Below, in pieces: positions 1 through 8,198 of a DNA stretch of 24,782 nt. The position numbers and the translations under genes are program-made. The notes below the pieces were generated by a model, which searched no databases, was not told where the DNA came from, and saw nothing but the letters and a program-made list of their open reading frames with translations. The DNA is from Desulfurococcales archaeon (GTDB taxonomy: Archaea > Thermoproteota > Thermoprotei_A > Sulfolobales > Desulfurococcaceae): assembly GCA_027083045.1 (NCBI GenBank), contig JALWQP010000043.1:1-24782 (forward strand), in the 5' to 3' direction. The first letter of the stretch is position 1, and the number at the start of each line of letters is the position of its first letter.

Positions 1-245
1 GCAATCACTATCTCGTCACGTTTAACACCAATTTCCCGGAGCGCTTTTCCCAGAAATTCTTCGCTTAGCCCGTTACCGTAAACCATTGCTGTGTCGAATA
101 GATTGATGCCCATCTCAACTGCTTTCTCTATAATGTTTTTTGCTATTTCATAGTTTGTTACTCCCCATGTTTCGCTGAACTGCCATGTTCCAAGCCCGAT
201 CCTAGATATTTGTAGCCCGGTATTACCGAGATTAATGTATTCCAT
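1..245 (-). CDS. Aldo/keto reductase, N-terminal part (cut by window edge)
   Basis: Reading from ATG at 245 toward position 1 gives 81 codons with no stop, so the 3' end lies outside the window. The visible protein begins MEYINLGNTG, has the TIM-barrel first strand typical of aldo/keto reductases (residues 1-20) and the motif FDTAMVYG at 50-57, where Asp51 and Tyr56 match the catalytic Asp and Tyr of the family. These enzymes reduce carbonyls with NADPH; the substrate cannot be told from this fragment. The start is supported by GGTG five bases upstream of the ATG. It is transcribed divergently from the thioredoxin reductase gene across an AT-rich 140-bp gap. Confidence 0.85.
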   Translation of the reverse strand, partial: MEYINLGNTGLQISRIGLGTWQFSETWGVTNYEIAKNIIEKAVEMGINLFDTAMVYGNGLSEEFLGKALREIGVKRDEIVI

Positions 246-385
246 GTTTTTCACCAGTAGATGTTTTATTAAAAACTTGTATTATTTAGTTCCATATTAT
301 TTGATTGTATTTACATTTAAATAATTAAGCATTTGAGACAGAAAAATAAACCCCTATACGAATCCATGTTAGAAGGCGATGTAAA

Positions 386-1387
386 ATGAGCCTACGCTTT
401 AGCCTTTCAGGCTTGTCAATAGATTCTGGTCAAGAAAAGAAAGAGTATGACATTGTTATAATAGGTGGAGGACCAGCGGGCCTCACCGCGGCACTATATT
501 CTGCCAGGTACAAGCTGAGCTCCATAGTGATAACGGAGCTCATCGGTGGATATATGTCGGAAGCTCCACTCGTCGATGACTATCCGGGACTACCTGATAC
601 ACCGGGGAATGAATTAGTGAAAAAATTTGTCAACCATGTCAAGAAGTACGACGTACCAATAATAGTTGATAAAGCAGTAGACGTCATACCAAAAGATGAT
701 AAATGGATCGTGAGAACCTTATCAGGCAAGGAGTATGGAGGCAAAGCCGTGATTATAGGTATAGGGGGTAAGGAGCGGAAACTCGGTGTTCCAGGAGAAG
801 ATAAGCTAGTAGGGAGAGGGGTTTCATATTGTACCACGTGCGACGGCCCATTATTTAAGGATAAAGTAGTCGCTGTAATAGGAGGAGGTAACTCAGCAGT
901 AACAGGAGCATTATACCTTGCGGAGATCGCTAGTAAAGTATACCTTATACACAGGAGAGATGAGTTCAGGGCATTCAAAGTATATGTTAGTAAAGCAGAA
1001 AACAATCCAAAAATCACTATTCTCAAGAACTATGTTGTTACCGAAATACTAGGGAAAGAAAGAGTCGAGGGCATAAGGATTAAGAACAAGAAGACTGGAA
1101 ACGAGAAGATACTCGAAGTAGATGGAGTATTCATAGAGATAGGTTTGGTTCCCCCGACGGAATTCCTCAGATCAGTTGGCATAGAAACCGACGAGAACGG
1201 ATACGCCAGGGTAAACCCTGATCAAAGCACCAATCTACCGGGAATCTACGTCGCTGGCGATGCCGCTGGGGGTCCCTGCAAGTATAGATTCGAACAAATA
1301 ATAACAGCTGCAGCAGAAGGAGCTAAAGCAGCTGATGCAGCATTTAAATACATCATGTATAAGTTTTCACAAAGAAACCATACATAA
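386..1387 (+). CDS. trxB: Thioredoxin reductase (NAD(P)H:disulfide flavoenzyme)
   Basis: A 333-residue flavoprotein with the low-molecular-weight thioredoxin reductase layout. The FAD-binding GGGPAG lies at 27-32, the redox-active CTTC (Cys149, Cys152) sits in the NAD(P) domain, the second dinucleotide fold GGGNSA is at 166-171, and HRRDEFR at 189-195 resembles the basic patch that prefers NADPH. The C-terminal FAD motif YVAGDAAGG is also present. It would transfer electrons to thioredoxin or glutaredoxin-like proteins in the cytoplasm. About 20 residues precede the first beta strand, slightly more than in bacterial TrxB. AGAAGGCGAT before the ATG may act as a weak ribosome binding site. The gene ends 68 bp before attL and is host DNA. 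Confidence 0.93.
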   Translation: MSLRFSLSGLSIDSGQEKKEYDIVIIGGGPAGLTAALYSARYKLSSIVITELIGGYMSEAPLVDDYPGLPDTPGNELVKKFVNHVKKYDVPIIVDKAVDVIPKDDKWIVRTLSGKEYGGKAVIIGIGGKERKLGVPGEDKLVGRGVSYCTTCDGPLFKDKVVAVIGGGNSAVTGALYLAEIASKVYLIHRRDEFRAFKVYVSKAENNPKITILKNYVVTEILGKERVEGIRIKNKKTGNEKILEVDGVFIEIGLVPPTEFLRSVGIETDENGYARVNPDQSTNLPGIYVAGDAAGGPCKYRFEQIITAAAEGAKAADAAFKYIMYKFSQRNHT

Positions 1388-1455
1388 CCTCTATCCCGCT
1401 GCTTCGATCTATTCATATCCATAGAAACCTATTAATCTATACCGAATTTAGAAGA

Positions 1456-1500
1456 GTGGGCCCGGGGGGATTCGAACCCCCGACCACCGGGTTATGAGCC
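1456..1500. repeat. attL: 45-bp copy of the tRNA-Met 3' part
   Basis: Identical to 10908-10952. It covers the tRNA 3' end, T arm, variable region, 3' half of the anticodon stem, the anticodon loop and two bases of the 5' anticodon stem, then diverges at 1501. It is too short to be a tRNA gene by itself; it is the displaced 3' remnant left by integration. Confidence 0.95.
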
Positions 1501-1507
1501 TTCAACC

Positions 1508-2392
1508 ATGGGTTTTTCCCATGGGAAAAGGCGTGGGAAAAGCTCATTGGTTAACTACGCTTCATGGAAATGCTTTGAGATAACTGACGTGGTTATCCAG
1601 GATTTCTTCAGGTGGCTTAGAAAGGATTATCCAGGCATGAAGCCGAAGTCGATCAAGCAGTATGAATACTATATCCCCAAGCTGAAGGGGTTAACTCTAT
1701 GCAGCAAAAGAGACGTGGATAAAGTCTTCAGGATACTGAAGCTTAGTAAACCCAGCTATGAGACATTCTCCAGGTTCCTAACATATATCGAGAAACGCTA
1801 TGATGGATATGAAACCCTGGTATTGAAGCTACGTAAAGCCTTGCCCAAGAAGCCTAAGGCAAGGGAAGACACGTATATCCCGCCAGACACGAAGGTGATA
1901 AGCCTAGGTAAATGCCTGGAGAAACAAGGAGAAATCTATGCAGCCATATACAAAATACTACTCTATACAGGCTGCAGGGGTACAGAGGCCCGATACATTC
2001 TCGAGCATATCCATGAATTAAAAACCGTTAAGCTAGACTATGGGGCCGTGAGAATACACTTGCCCCCAGAGCTTCAAAGAGGCTCTAAGAACGAGTTCGT
2101 GGTATACCTACCATTAAACGTATACAATGAACTACTAGGAATAAACACAGAGAGCCTTCCACACCAGGACACGATCGAAGACAAGTTCAGAGAATGCGGA
2201 TTACCACTCAAGTATCTACGTAAATGGTTTAGGCAAAAGCTAAAACTAATGAGAATAGACTCGGAAACCATAGAAGCATTCCAAGGAAGAGTGAAAACAA
2301 TAGGCGGAAAACACTACACAGACTGGATCCCAGTCTTAGACCAAGAATATAAGAAGATAATGGAGAAAATCTATGGAATATATCCTTGCTGA
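1508..2392 (+). CDS. SSV-type tyrosine integrase, C-terminal fragment (IntC)
   Basis: The C-terminal, catalytic portion of an archaeal tyrosine recombinase. The frame is open back to 1436 and reads straight through attL, so ATG 1508 is only the first Met inside the fragment, not the true gene start. Counting from it, Arg157 (TGCRGTEARY), Arg238 (KYLRKW), Arg261 (FQGR), His269 and Tyr270 (KHY) fit the catalytic set of SSV1 integrase, where KYFRK, QGR and QHY occur in the same order. Joining it to the N-terminal fragment at 10672-10952 gives about 390 residues, somewhat longer than SSV1 Int (about 335). In the integrated state this piece lacks its N-terminal domain and its normal promoter, so it is probably silent until excision. 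Confidence 0.92.
   Translation: MGFSHGKRRGKSSLVNYASWKCFEITDVVIQDFFRWLRKDYPGMKPKSIKQYEYYIPKLKGLTLCSKRDVDKVFRILKLSKPSYETFSRFLTYIEKRYDGYETLVLKLRKALPKKPKAREDTYIPPDTKVISLGKCLEKQGEIYAAIYKILLYTGCRGTEARYILEHIHELKTVKLDYGAVRIHLPPELQRGSKNEFVVYLPLNVYNELLGINTESLPHQDTIEDKFRECGLPLKYLRKWFRQKLKLMRIDSETIEAFQGRVKTIGGKHYTDWIPVLDQEYKKIMEKIYGIYPC
1549..1558 (+). repeat. GGTTAACTAC repeat, copy on the attL side
   Basis: A 10-bp word also found at 10632-10641 and 10682-10691 in the same orientation. On the excised circle this copy lies 48 bp to the right of the att core. Possible integrase arm-binding site; it lies inside the IntC coding frame. Confidence 0.4.
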
Positions 2393-2432
2393 GTTATCTA
2401 GGCAAAATACTGGTGAAATCTAAGGATTTTAT

Positions 2433-2651
2433 TTAGGTGTGTTTATCTATGGATTCCAGTAATTGTTTAACCTGGTTTCTTGTCTCGAAGGCGTGAATCA
2501 GCATTAAGAGGCACACTAGTATTATGATTATCTCCATAATTACTTCTTGTTTAAGGAATCGGCCTAAGCCAATAGTGTTTAGCAAGATCCTTAGGGTAAA
2601 ACCCGTTATCAATCCCGCCATAATGATTCTTGTCGTGTTACTGTTCACCAT
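2433..2651 (-). CDS. Small two-TM membrane protein
   Basis: A 72-residue protein of unknown family. It has two hydrophobic stretches, about residues 9-29 (IIMAGLITGF...) and 36-54 (EVIMEIIIILVCLLMLIHAF), separated by a short basic loop, and ends in a charged helix-like tail. Its ATG at 2651 overlaps the end of the upstream ATPase gene by 14 bp, which suggests translational coupling and a joint function. It is the last gene of the minus-strand train and converges on the integrase fragment. A role as a virion or membrane-anchored partner of the ATPase is possible but not shown. The overlap and clean two-TM pattern make it likely to be real. Confidence 0.6.
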   Translation of the reverse strand: MVNSNTTRIIMAGLITGFTLRILLNTIGLGRFLKQEVIMEIIIILVCLLMLIHAFETRNQVKQLLESIDKHT

Positions 2652-3459
2652 GAAGTTTCCCCGTATTGAAATTGGATGGTATTGCCAGGATTATTTTCTC
2701 CATTAACTCTATGTAGCTTTGCCTAAGTCTCCAATAGTACTTGTAGACTAGCGGGGGAAGATAGACATTGAAGCGCTCAATAAATGCTTTCTTAATATAC
2801 ATAGTTCCCGAGGGCAATATTGTTCTCCTATATTTTATTACCTGTCTTATTTCATTGTTGTAGAACGAGATCTTTGAAAGATAAGTATTCATCGTTCTAA
2901 GCTGGTTACTTAAACCGAGCGGGGAAGGCGTGGTATAGAGTATTGAGGCCGATCCAGAGCGGGCTAAATCAACTATTCCTTTAATAGCTATATATCTACG
3001 CCTATCAGCCAAATAGACCGTTCTGCCAAACAATATGCCAGCATCATCCACTATTATGACGGGGGCCCTTAGGTCGTTCTTCCTCAAGAACTTAAGAAAA
3101 TCCACTAATTGCAGGGGATCAATAATAAGATGCAGAAAAACAAGTCTCCAATCCCTATACACGTAGTAAGCCAGTTGGAAAGCATAGCTAGACTTCCCTA
3201 CCCCCTGAACACCATAGATTATATCACTATAGAACCCCGTATTCCTATAACTGTTAAGGATAAAGTCAACCGTCCTCAAACCACTAGTATTGCTAATCCT
3301 ATAAGCCTTATCATAGGCTTGCTTAAACAAGTCAGCGTATTTATCATAGTCTACCTGGATCAAGGAATACCTAGGATCATCGGCTAGAAAAAACAATCCC
3401 TCTAACCGTGAAATAGAAGGGATATCAGGCAATTTTGACTTGTTCACAGTCCTAACCAT
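2638..3459 (-). CDS. P-loop ATPase (AAA-like) of the element
   Basis: ATPase of about 273 residues. Walker A is GVQGVGKSS (about residues 83-91) and Walker B is VIIVDD (134-139). A sensor-1-like strand LYTTPSP follows. The C-terminal 80 residues are basic and aromatic. Archaeal viruses and plasmids often carry a single ATPase of this size; SSV1 B251 is a possible analogue, but no specific role (DnaA-like, packaging or secretion) can be assigned from sequence alone. I prefer ATG 3459 because GGTGGG lies six bases upstream; an ATG at 3480 in the same frame would add seven residues. It lies 66 bp downstream of the unknown 181-residue gene and overlaps the two-TM gene. Confidence 0.8.
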   Translation of the reverse strand: MVRTVNKSKLPDIPSISRLEGLFFLADDPRYSLIQVDYDKYADLFKQAYDKAYRISNTSGLRTVDFILNSYRNTGFYSDIIYGVQGVGKSSYAFQLAYYVYRDWRLVFLHLIIDPLQLVDFLKFLRKNDLRAPVIIVDDAGILFGRTVYLADRRRYIAIKGIVDLARSGSASILYTTPSPLGLSNQLRTMNTYLSKISFYNNEIRQVIKYRRTILPSGTMYIKKAFIERFNVYLPPLVYKYYWRLRQSYIELMEKIILAIPSNFNTGKLHGEQ

Positions 3460-3525
3460 TAAACCCACCCAAACGACCATGAAACTGATGGTGATAGTAT
3501 GTATGGGGTGTATGTATGTAGATGA

Positions 3526-4071
3526 TTACTTCTGCTCATAGACTTCAACGCTGCGGTAGTATTCTAGTTCTCTCTGCACTAATGGGGCGAGTTTACTGCT
3601 TACGAAGTTGTTGAGATAAAGCCATCGGAAAGCGTCAACGGTATTAGATGCGTCCTGTAAGGCTGAATTATATGAGCTAGTATACGAATCATACGCTATG
3701 ATCTTGAGTATCTTCTCCTTATCGTATATTATGAAACAGCCCTTTTCAGCGTAATATCCATAGGTGATTACCCTCTCTACACTGTTTTTCTCAATTATAT
3801 CCCTGCACTCTTTGATATCCACTTGTTTATAGCCTATCTCTAGCATCTTATCGGCTTCTTTGAGGAGTTTTCTACGTTCTTCTGGTTCTAGTCTTAGGAG
3901 TCCTATGATTGACTTAGCAATACTGTAGGCCTCAAGGTTTTTATTAATTGCTAGACTACGGGTTAGCTGGTAATAGAGGGTCGTTAGTAGTGAGTAGAAG
4001 TTAGGGATTACTCCTTCCTCGACTAGTTCTCTTACATGATTCGTGTTTTGGGGATTCGGGGACTTAGTCAT
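3526..4071 (-). CDS. Unknown helical protein, 181 aa
   Basis: Not recognised. The first 85 residues look helical and charged (for example LLRLEPEERRKLLKEADKML), followed by a beta-rich stretch around 105-130 (VERVITYGYYAEKGCFIIYD) and a further helical end. There is no signal peptide, TM segment or catalytic motif visible. It starts 12 bp after the primase stop codon on the same strand, so it is very likely co-transcribed and co-translated with the primase; a replication accessory role is a guess from position only. Confidence 0.7.
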   Translation of the reverse strand: MTKSPNPQNTNHVRELVEEGVIPNFYSLLTTLYYQLTRSLAINKNLEAYSIAKSIIGLLRLEPEERRKLLKEADKMLEIGYKQVDIKECRDIIEKNSVERVITYGYYAEKGCFIIYDKEKILKIIAYDSYTSSYNSALQDASNTVDAFRWLYLNNFVSSKLAPLVQRELEYYRSVEVYEQK

Positions 4072-4083
4072 GAATCCCGCCTT

Positions 4084-5451
4084 TTACGGGGTTTTATCGT
4101 GTGAAAAAAGCATGGGGTTTGAGACGAGGTAGAATTTCACGGTTTTGCTTGGGGGTTTCTTAGATGTTTTTCCTGGACCATAGTCTATCCATTCCCCGTT
4201 TACGAGGTATTTTCTGCCGAGCAGGCCTTTCTCTGCTAGGAGCCTCAGGATTCTTTCCCAGTTATGCCATTTTCTAGCACTGACTTTGCCCTTCCTATTT
4301 TCAAGCCATTTCTTCAAATCATTATAGCCAAACTCCCCCAGGCCCGTATCATGTATGAATTCAAGAAGTGTTTCATGGTATTCTTTCAGGCCATTGTCTA
4401 ATGGTATTACAGTGCTTGATTGCCTCAATGTATCCATGACTATACGGTATAGTTCTGGGTCTTTTTCCCTCATTATTCTGAGGCTCCAGGGTTTGACTTT
4501 TTTCCTTATAGCTCCTCGTAGAACTGCTTTTATCCAGCTATCATAGATCTTACTACATGCTCCCCTGTTTCTACATGATGCTTCTATGAATTCCCTAATG
4601 ATCTCTCGGCCCTGGTCTTCAGGAATACTGTTTATTGCTATATATGGGGTTAGCACGTAGAGGATGAATCGTTTACGGCCATCAGACAGGCCTTTATCAA
4701 CTATTTTCAATACCCATTTCCATGAAGGCTTACCAGCCTTAATTATCTTTTTCGGCTTAACCTCGGGTAGAACAGGCTTATACACTACTATTTTCGATAA
4801 GTCAAGTGGCCTATACATGTTCCAGGAAAACATCCACGGCTTCATTGATTCAGGCGTAATGATTCTAACAAAGGCTCTTCTACCATCCTTAACATTCCAT
4901 GTATACGGGGCCCGGTCAACCCTATTATACTGTAACATGTTATAGTCAACCATACTCTTATACTCACGTGGTAATAGAGTCAGTAAAGCCTTCCACGATA
5001 AAACATACCCTTCCCAGTCAGTAGGCTTAGCCAAAGGTATAGTTACATGTGCCCCCTTAAACCCAGAAACATAGACTACCGAGTCAGCCCCATACTTCTC
5101 CCTCACCTTACCAGCGAAAAAGAGAGCTGCTTCAACACCCTTGTATGGATCATCTTCACAGTCGAAGTCATACGCTAACCTATCATATAATAAATACTCT
5201 GGGGCCAGATCGTCAGAAACATGTCCAGGCTTAACAAAACCAATCCCTATAAATAGGTTCAAATCCCTATAATATGGGGCCATCTCTTCTAAAAACTGCC
5301 TAAAGCCATTATACCTAAACACTCCCCGATCCTTCATTCCAGGCCCCCTAAGATCGCCGATACTATAGAATACCTCACGAAACTCCCCCAGGCCCAGGGG
5401 ACCCCTAAACCATTTGACAACAAAGTTCCCGAATTCCTCAAACTGTATCAT
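4084..5451 (-). CDS. Archaeo-eukaryotic-type primase / primase-polymerase
   Basis: A 455-residue protein with the three marks of the AEP superfamily in order: an acidic metal motif YDFDCED (Asp95, Asp97), the nucleotide-binding SGFKGAH at 129-135 (the s.G.KG.H signature), and motif III region NRVDRAPYTWNVKDG at about 176-190, with Asp178/Arg180 and a following basic tract. About residues 360-430 look like a winged helix (GYNDLKKWLENRKGKVSARKWHNWERILRLL is broken into helix-turn-helix), as in C-terminal domains of replicon primases. It would lay primers or extend DNA at the element origin. The helicase is encoded separately just upstream, across the inverted repeat at 5487-5588. No zinc motif is evident. 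Start ATG 5451. Confidence 0.88.
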   Translation of the reverse strand: MIQFEEFGNFVVKWFRGPLGLGEFREVFYSIGDLRGPGMKDRGVFRYNGFRQFLEEMAPYYRDLNLFIGIGFVKPGHVSDDLAPEYLLYDRLAYDFDCEDDPYKGVEAALFFAGKVREKYGADSVVYVSGFKGAHVTIPLAKPTDWEGYVLSWKALLTLLPREYKSMVDYNMLQYNRVDRAPYTWNVKDGRRAFVRIITPESMKPWMFSWNMYRPLDLSKIVVYKPVLPEVKPKKIIKAGKPSWKWVLKIVDKGLSDGRKRFILYVLTPYIAINSIPEDQGREIIREFIEASCRNRGACSKIYDSWIKAVLRGAIRKKVKPWSLRIMREKDPELYRIVMDTLRQSSTVIPLDNGLKEYHETLLEFIHDTGLGEFGYNDLKKWLENRKGKVSARKWHNWERILRLLAEKGLLGRKYLVNGEWIDYGPGKTSKKPPSKTVKFYLVSNPMLFSHDKTP

Positions 5452-5486
5452 GGCTCATTACACTTTCCAGAATCTTTAACAAAAAG

Positions 5487-5588
5487 GTACCATAAGTACC
5501 ATAACAGTTTCTATTATTTAATCTACTCAGAGAATTCGAGTTTGCAGAGTTGATTAAATAATAGGAATCGTTATGGTACTTATGGTAC
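5487..5588. repeat. Large inverted repeat with GTACCATAA iterons: candidate origin
   Basis: Left arm 5487-5523 and right arm 5552-5588 are reverse complements over 37 bp with three mismatches; the spacer is 28 bp (5524-5551). Each arm carries two tandem 9-bp units GTACCATAA, so there are four units in a symmetrical 2+2 layout, and each arm ends at the spacer with the AT-rich TATTATTTAATC. It lies in the only sizeable gap (5452-5712) of the minus-strand train, exactly between the helicase and primase genes. This is what one expects of a replication origin bound by an initiator; a regulatory cruciform or promoter for the primase is the main alternative. Confidence 0.65.
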
Positions 5589-5619
5589 TTAATTGTTATA
5601 GGATTTGATACAGTTTTGG

Positions 5620-5681
5620 GTTCCTGATACAATATTCCTATATGGTGGCATTGATTATATGGGTGAACTAAGTTCCTGATA
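5620..5681. repeat. Direct repeat GTTCCTGATA (2 copies) beside the inverted repeat
   Basis: GTTCCTGATA occurs at 5620-5629 and 5672-5681 (52 bp apart). A partial relative, TTGATACAG, occurs at 5605-5613. Together with the neighbouring inverted repeat, the 5452-5712 gap is unusually repeat-dense, in keeping with an origin region. Confidence 0.4.
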
Positions 5682-5712
5682 ACAGTCTTATAATATTTTA
5701 TACACTGTTTCA

Positions 5713-7554
5713 TTAAATAATCACCTTCTGGGATTCATAGTCAGGAGTTATAAGTTCCCCTAGAAGGTTCTCCGCTTTTTCACGATCCTTGATCTTTACG
5801 CCGAAGTAGACATTGTATTTCTTGCCCATGTATTTCTTCTGGCCCCTTCTAATACCGAATAGACTGGCTATTTCTTCCGTGAATTTCCTCTTCGATGCTT
5901 TCTCAATATCTTCGCCTAGCTCTTCAAGTATTTCTGCAGCCTTGATGTATAGAGAGTATAGGTCCTTGGTCTCGATCCATCCCTGTTTATCTAGTTCTAT
6001 GAAATCTTTATCCATCAGGTACTTCATGACCAGGTAGACGTTGTTACTTCTCTTCAGCCATTCTTCCTTCGGATCCCTCGTTCCCTGAGAAGTAAATCCT
6101 TTCCTTAATAAAACAAGCCTGAAAGCATGTAGGGATGAGAGGATTATGCCTTCTATTTCTTCAGGTGTAAATGTTTTCTCGAAGAACTTGGGGTCTAGTG
6201 GAAACTGGTTTGGGAACTCTATGACTATCCATCTACGCCAGAAAGCATATGTGTCCTCGGTTAACCTTGGTAGTTTATTGGCTGCAAATATCATTTTAGC
6301 ATAGTTTTTATCATTGAAGGCGTCTCTGAATTTCCTCTCAAATCTAATAGTGTCTTCTCCTGTTAGCTGCTTGAACAAGGTAACATCTATTGTCCCACTA
6401 ACTGGTTCTGATGAGATATTCGCTAATTTGCCGTGTAGGTCATAGGCTGCAAAACGATTGTTCCTTGGATCAAGGTCTTTCAAGTTTACGTGTGATACGT
6501 TTTCCCTGCCCAGTATTGTTTCAATCAGGTTTATATAAGTTGTTTTGCCGTTACGACCCTCGCCCACGAGGAGAATGGCCTTATGAAATGGGTATTCATG
6601 TGGATACAGGGTATAGCCTATTATTTCGAGGAGTAAAACGACTTTCGGTTTTGCCTCTTCTTCTGGTTCATCCTCTCTTTTAACCCAGTCTAGGAACGCT
6701 TTATAGCTCTGTGGAGCTAGTGATTTGAATATCTCTAGTATATCGTCTATGTCTTTAGGCGGAATATATTTCTCGAGGCCTTTTCTTGCATTATTCCATT
6801 TATCCAGGTTTATTTTCCATGGAATATAATGAGTTATTATTAGGCTTGGATCTGGCCCGCTAAGTGATAGTTCGAAATCCCCTGTTTCAATAAATATGTC
6901 CCAGTCGAAAACCATGTTATAGAATACGAGTTTATGTTTTGATGGCCGCCAATAATCAATTGTTCTATCCCTGATCTTCCTGAAGGCCTCTTCTACAATC
7001 CACCTAGTGATCTTGGCCTTCAATAATTGGTGTTCCTTGGCTAAATCCTCTATTCTTCTACGTATTTCTTCCTCGCATGGCTCATAGACTCCTTTTATCT
7101 GGTTAAAGCAGTAAACATCTAACAGGACGTTCCTTCTGCTTTGCTTTATATAGAATGTTTTAACCATGTATTCTTTGAGGATAGTTTCGGCAAGTATTTC
7201 TGCTAAGGCTTCTTTCTCGCTTATCTTCTGGGGCACGTACTTGATATCGCTCTTTAATATTATCTCGGCTACTTGTTTCTCCAGGAGATAATCCCAGTTA
7301 TTAATATATCCAACAATAGCTTCCTTGAGGTCGTCCTCAATATCTCCATATGATAATAAGTTCAATGGATTATCAAGCTCTATTCTAGCAACTAGCTCGA
7401 TATCCCCATTATTGTAACGCCAAATACTAATCCGATAACTTTTACCACGCTTAACAAATACGGCATACTCTCTGTAACGGAACGATAATGCTTTCTCAGT
7501 CAATAATGCTTCTTCAGCCGATATCCTGATCGTCTGAGGCCTCGAAATCTCCAT
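5713..7554 (-). CDS. SF3 helicase, D5/poxvirus-type, of the element
   Basis: A 613-residue protein. Residues about 255-325 resemble the D5_N domain that precedes SF3 helicases. The SF3 core follows: Walker A GEGRNGKTT (331-339), B-motif region KLANISSEP (about 376-384), motif C MIFAANKLP (421-429, sensor Asn426) and an arginine-finger-like FWRRW (439-442). A C-terminal winged-helix or PriCT-like part (about 505-570) is likely. The N-terminal 200 residues show no AEP motifs, so unlike many D5 proteins the primase is a separate gene here. It would form a hexamer and unwind the element origin. Its ATG overlaps the Cas4-like stop codon (TAATG), with GGTG nine bases upstream. Confidence 0.93.
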   Translation of the reverse strand: MEISRPQTIRISAEEALLTEKALSFRYREYAVFVKRGKSYRISIWRYNNGDIELVARIELDNPLNLLSYGDIEDDLKEAIVGYINNWDYLLEKQVAEIILKSDIKYVPQKISEKEALAEILAETILKEYMVKTFYIKQSRRNVLLDVYCFNQIKGVYEPCEEEIRRRIEDLAKEHQLLKAKITRWIVEEAFRKIRDRTIDYWRPSKHKLVFYNMVFDWDIFIETGDFELSLSGPDPSLIITHYIPWKINLDKWNNARKGLEKYIPPKDIDDILEIFKSLAPQSYKAFLDWVKREDEPEEEAKPKVVLLLEIIGYTLYPHEYPFHKAILLVGEGRNGKTTYINLIETILGRENVSHVNLKDLDPRNNRFAAYDLHGKLANISSEPVSGTIDVTLFKQLTGEDTIRFERKFRDAFNDKNYAKMIFAANKLPRLTEDTYAFWRRWIVIEFPNQFPLDPKFFEKTFTPEEIEGIILSSLHAFRLVLLRKGFTSQGTRDPKEEWLKRSNNVYLVMKYLMDKDFIELDKQGWIETKDLYSLYIKAAEILEELGEDIEKASKRKFTEEIASLFGIRRGQKKYMGKKYNVYFGVKIKDREKAENLLGELITPDYESQKVII

Positions 7555-8198
7555 TACCTAACCACCCTTTCCTGGTAGCATTTCCACCTGAACGGGCAGT
7601 AGTTGCAGAGTGGCGAGGGCTCAGGCCTGGGTGTGCGGTTCTTTTTGAGCGAGAAATAGTAGTGGAAGGCTCTCTTGATCGTGTGGCCCCATAGTTGTTT
7701 ATCGTATTTGTGAGGGTAGACCCCTACTTCCCCGTTCCTCGATATATAGACTACGTATCCCTTCTTTGCTCTCAGCATGGCCTGGTAACTGTTTAGCTGC
7801 ATTACGTGGCTGGGATAAGGCTTATCTGGGATCCTGCTAGTGGTCTTGAGCTCTACCACGATGTTTTCTCCAGGATGATAAAGGTCTGCATGCCCAACCA
7901 GTTTAAAGTACCTGAGATCCCATGAAACCTCTACCTCGCTCATCCAGCCCCTGAGTACAAGGTATTCTTGTAACTGGCTATGGATCCCGTTCCCGAAGCT
8001 CATCAGTACGAGTGATACGGCTTCCCTGGGCCTAAGGGGATATAGCCTCGCATAGTATGATTTCCTCATGCAGCTAGTTATCTCGCTGACATGGATTATG
8101 TCGCTGCTATAATACACCCTCTGGTTATCAGCCATAACGCCACGTATCCACTCATAGATGGTTGACTTAGTTATCTCCACGATGATCGCCCTTCCCAT
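7554..8198 (-). CDS. Cas4-like PD-(D/E)XK nuclease with Fe-S cluster
   Basis: About 214 residues from ATG 8198. It has the full Cas4/AddB-type pattern: Cys43 in the N-terminal helix, His73 (GNGIH), Asp105 (GHAD), Glu116-x-Lys118 (VELKT), the QxxxY helix (Gln134, Tyr138), and Cys198, Cys201, Cys207 near the C-terminus. The four cysteines would hold a 4Fe-4S cluster. Cas4 family proteins are 5'-3' DNA exonucleases/endonucleases. There is no CRISPR array and no cas1/cas2 in the window, and the gene is stop-start coupled to the SF3 helicase, so a job in element replication or end processing is more likely than spacer acquisition. The frame is open to 8324, but that would overlap the previous gene by 158 bp. 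ATG 8198 still overlaps it by 32 bp; ATG 8135 is a shorter option. Confidence 0.9.
   Translation of the reverse strand: MGRAIIVEITKSTIYEWIRGVMADNQRVYYSSDIIHVSEITSCMRKSYYARLYPLRPREAVSLVLMSFGNGIHSQLQEYLVLRGWMSEVEVSWDLRYFKLVGHADLYHPGENIVVELKTTSRIPDKPYPSHVMQLNSYQAMLRAKKGYVVYISRNGEVGVYPHKYDKQLWGHTIKRAFHYYFSLKKNRTPRPEPSPLCNYCPFRWKCYQERVVR

Noticed and set aside
1456..1500. Second tRNA-Met gene at the left end
   Set aside because: Only the 3' part is present; the acceptor 5' strand and D arm are missing, so it is attL.
5438..5713. A 91-codon minus-strand frame that fills the helicase-primase gap and starts in a TAATG overlap
   Set aside because: Its sequence is mostly the translated inverted repeat, low in normal protein character (many His, Asn, Tyr, Ser), with no fold or family seen. 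The repeat explains the region better. The stop-start overlap keeps a small chance open.
7554..8198. Cas4-like gene as a sign of a CRISPR-Cas locus
   Set aside because: No repeats with regular spacers and no other cas gene are seen anywhere in the window.
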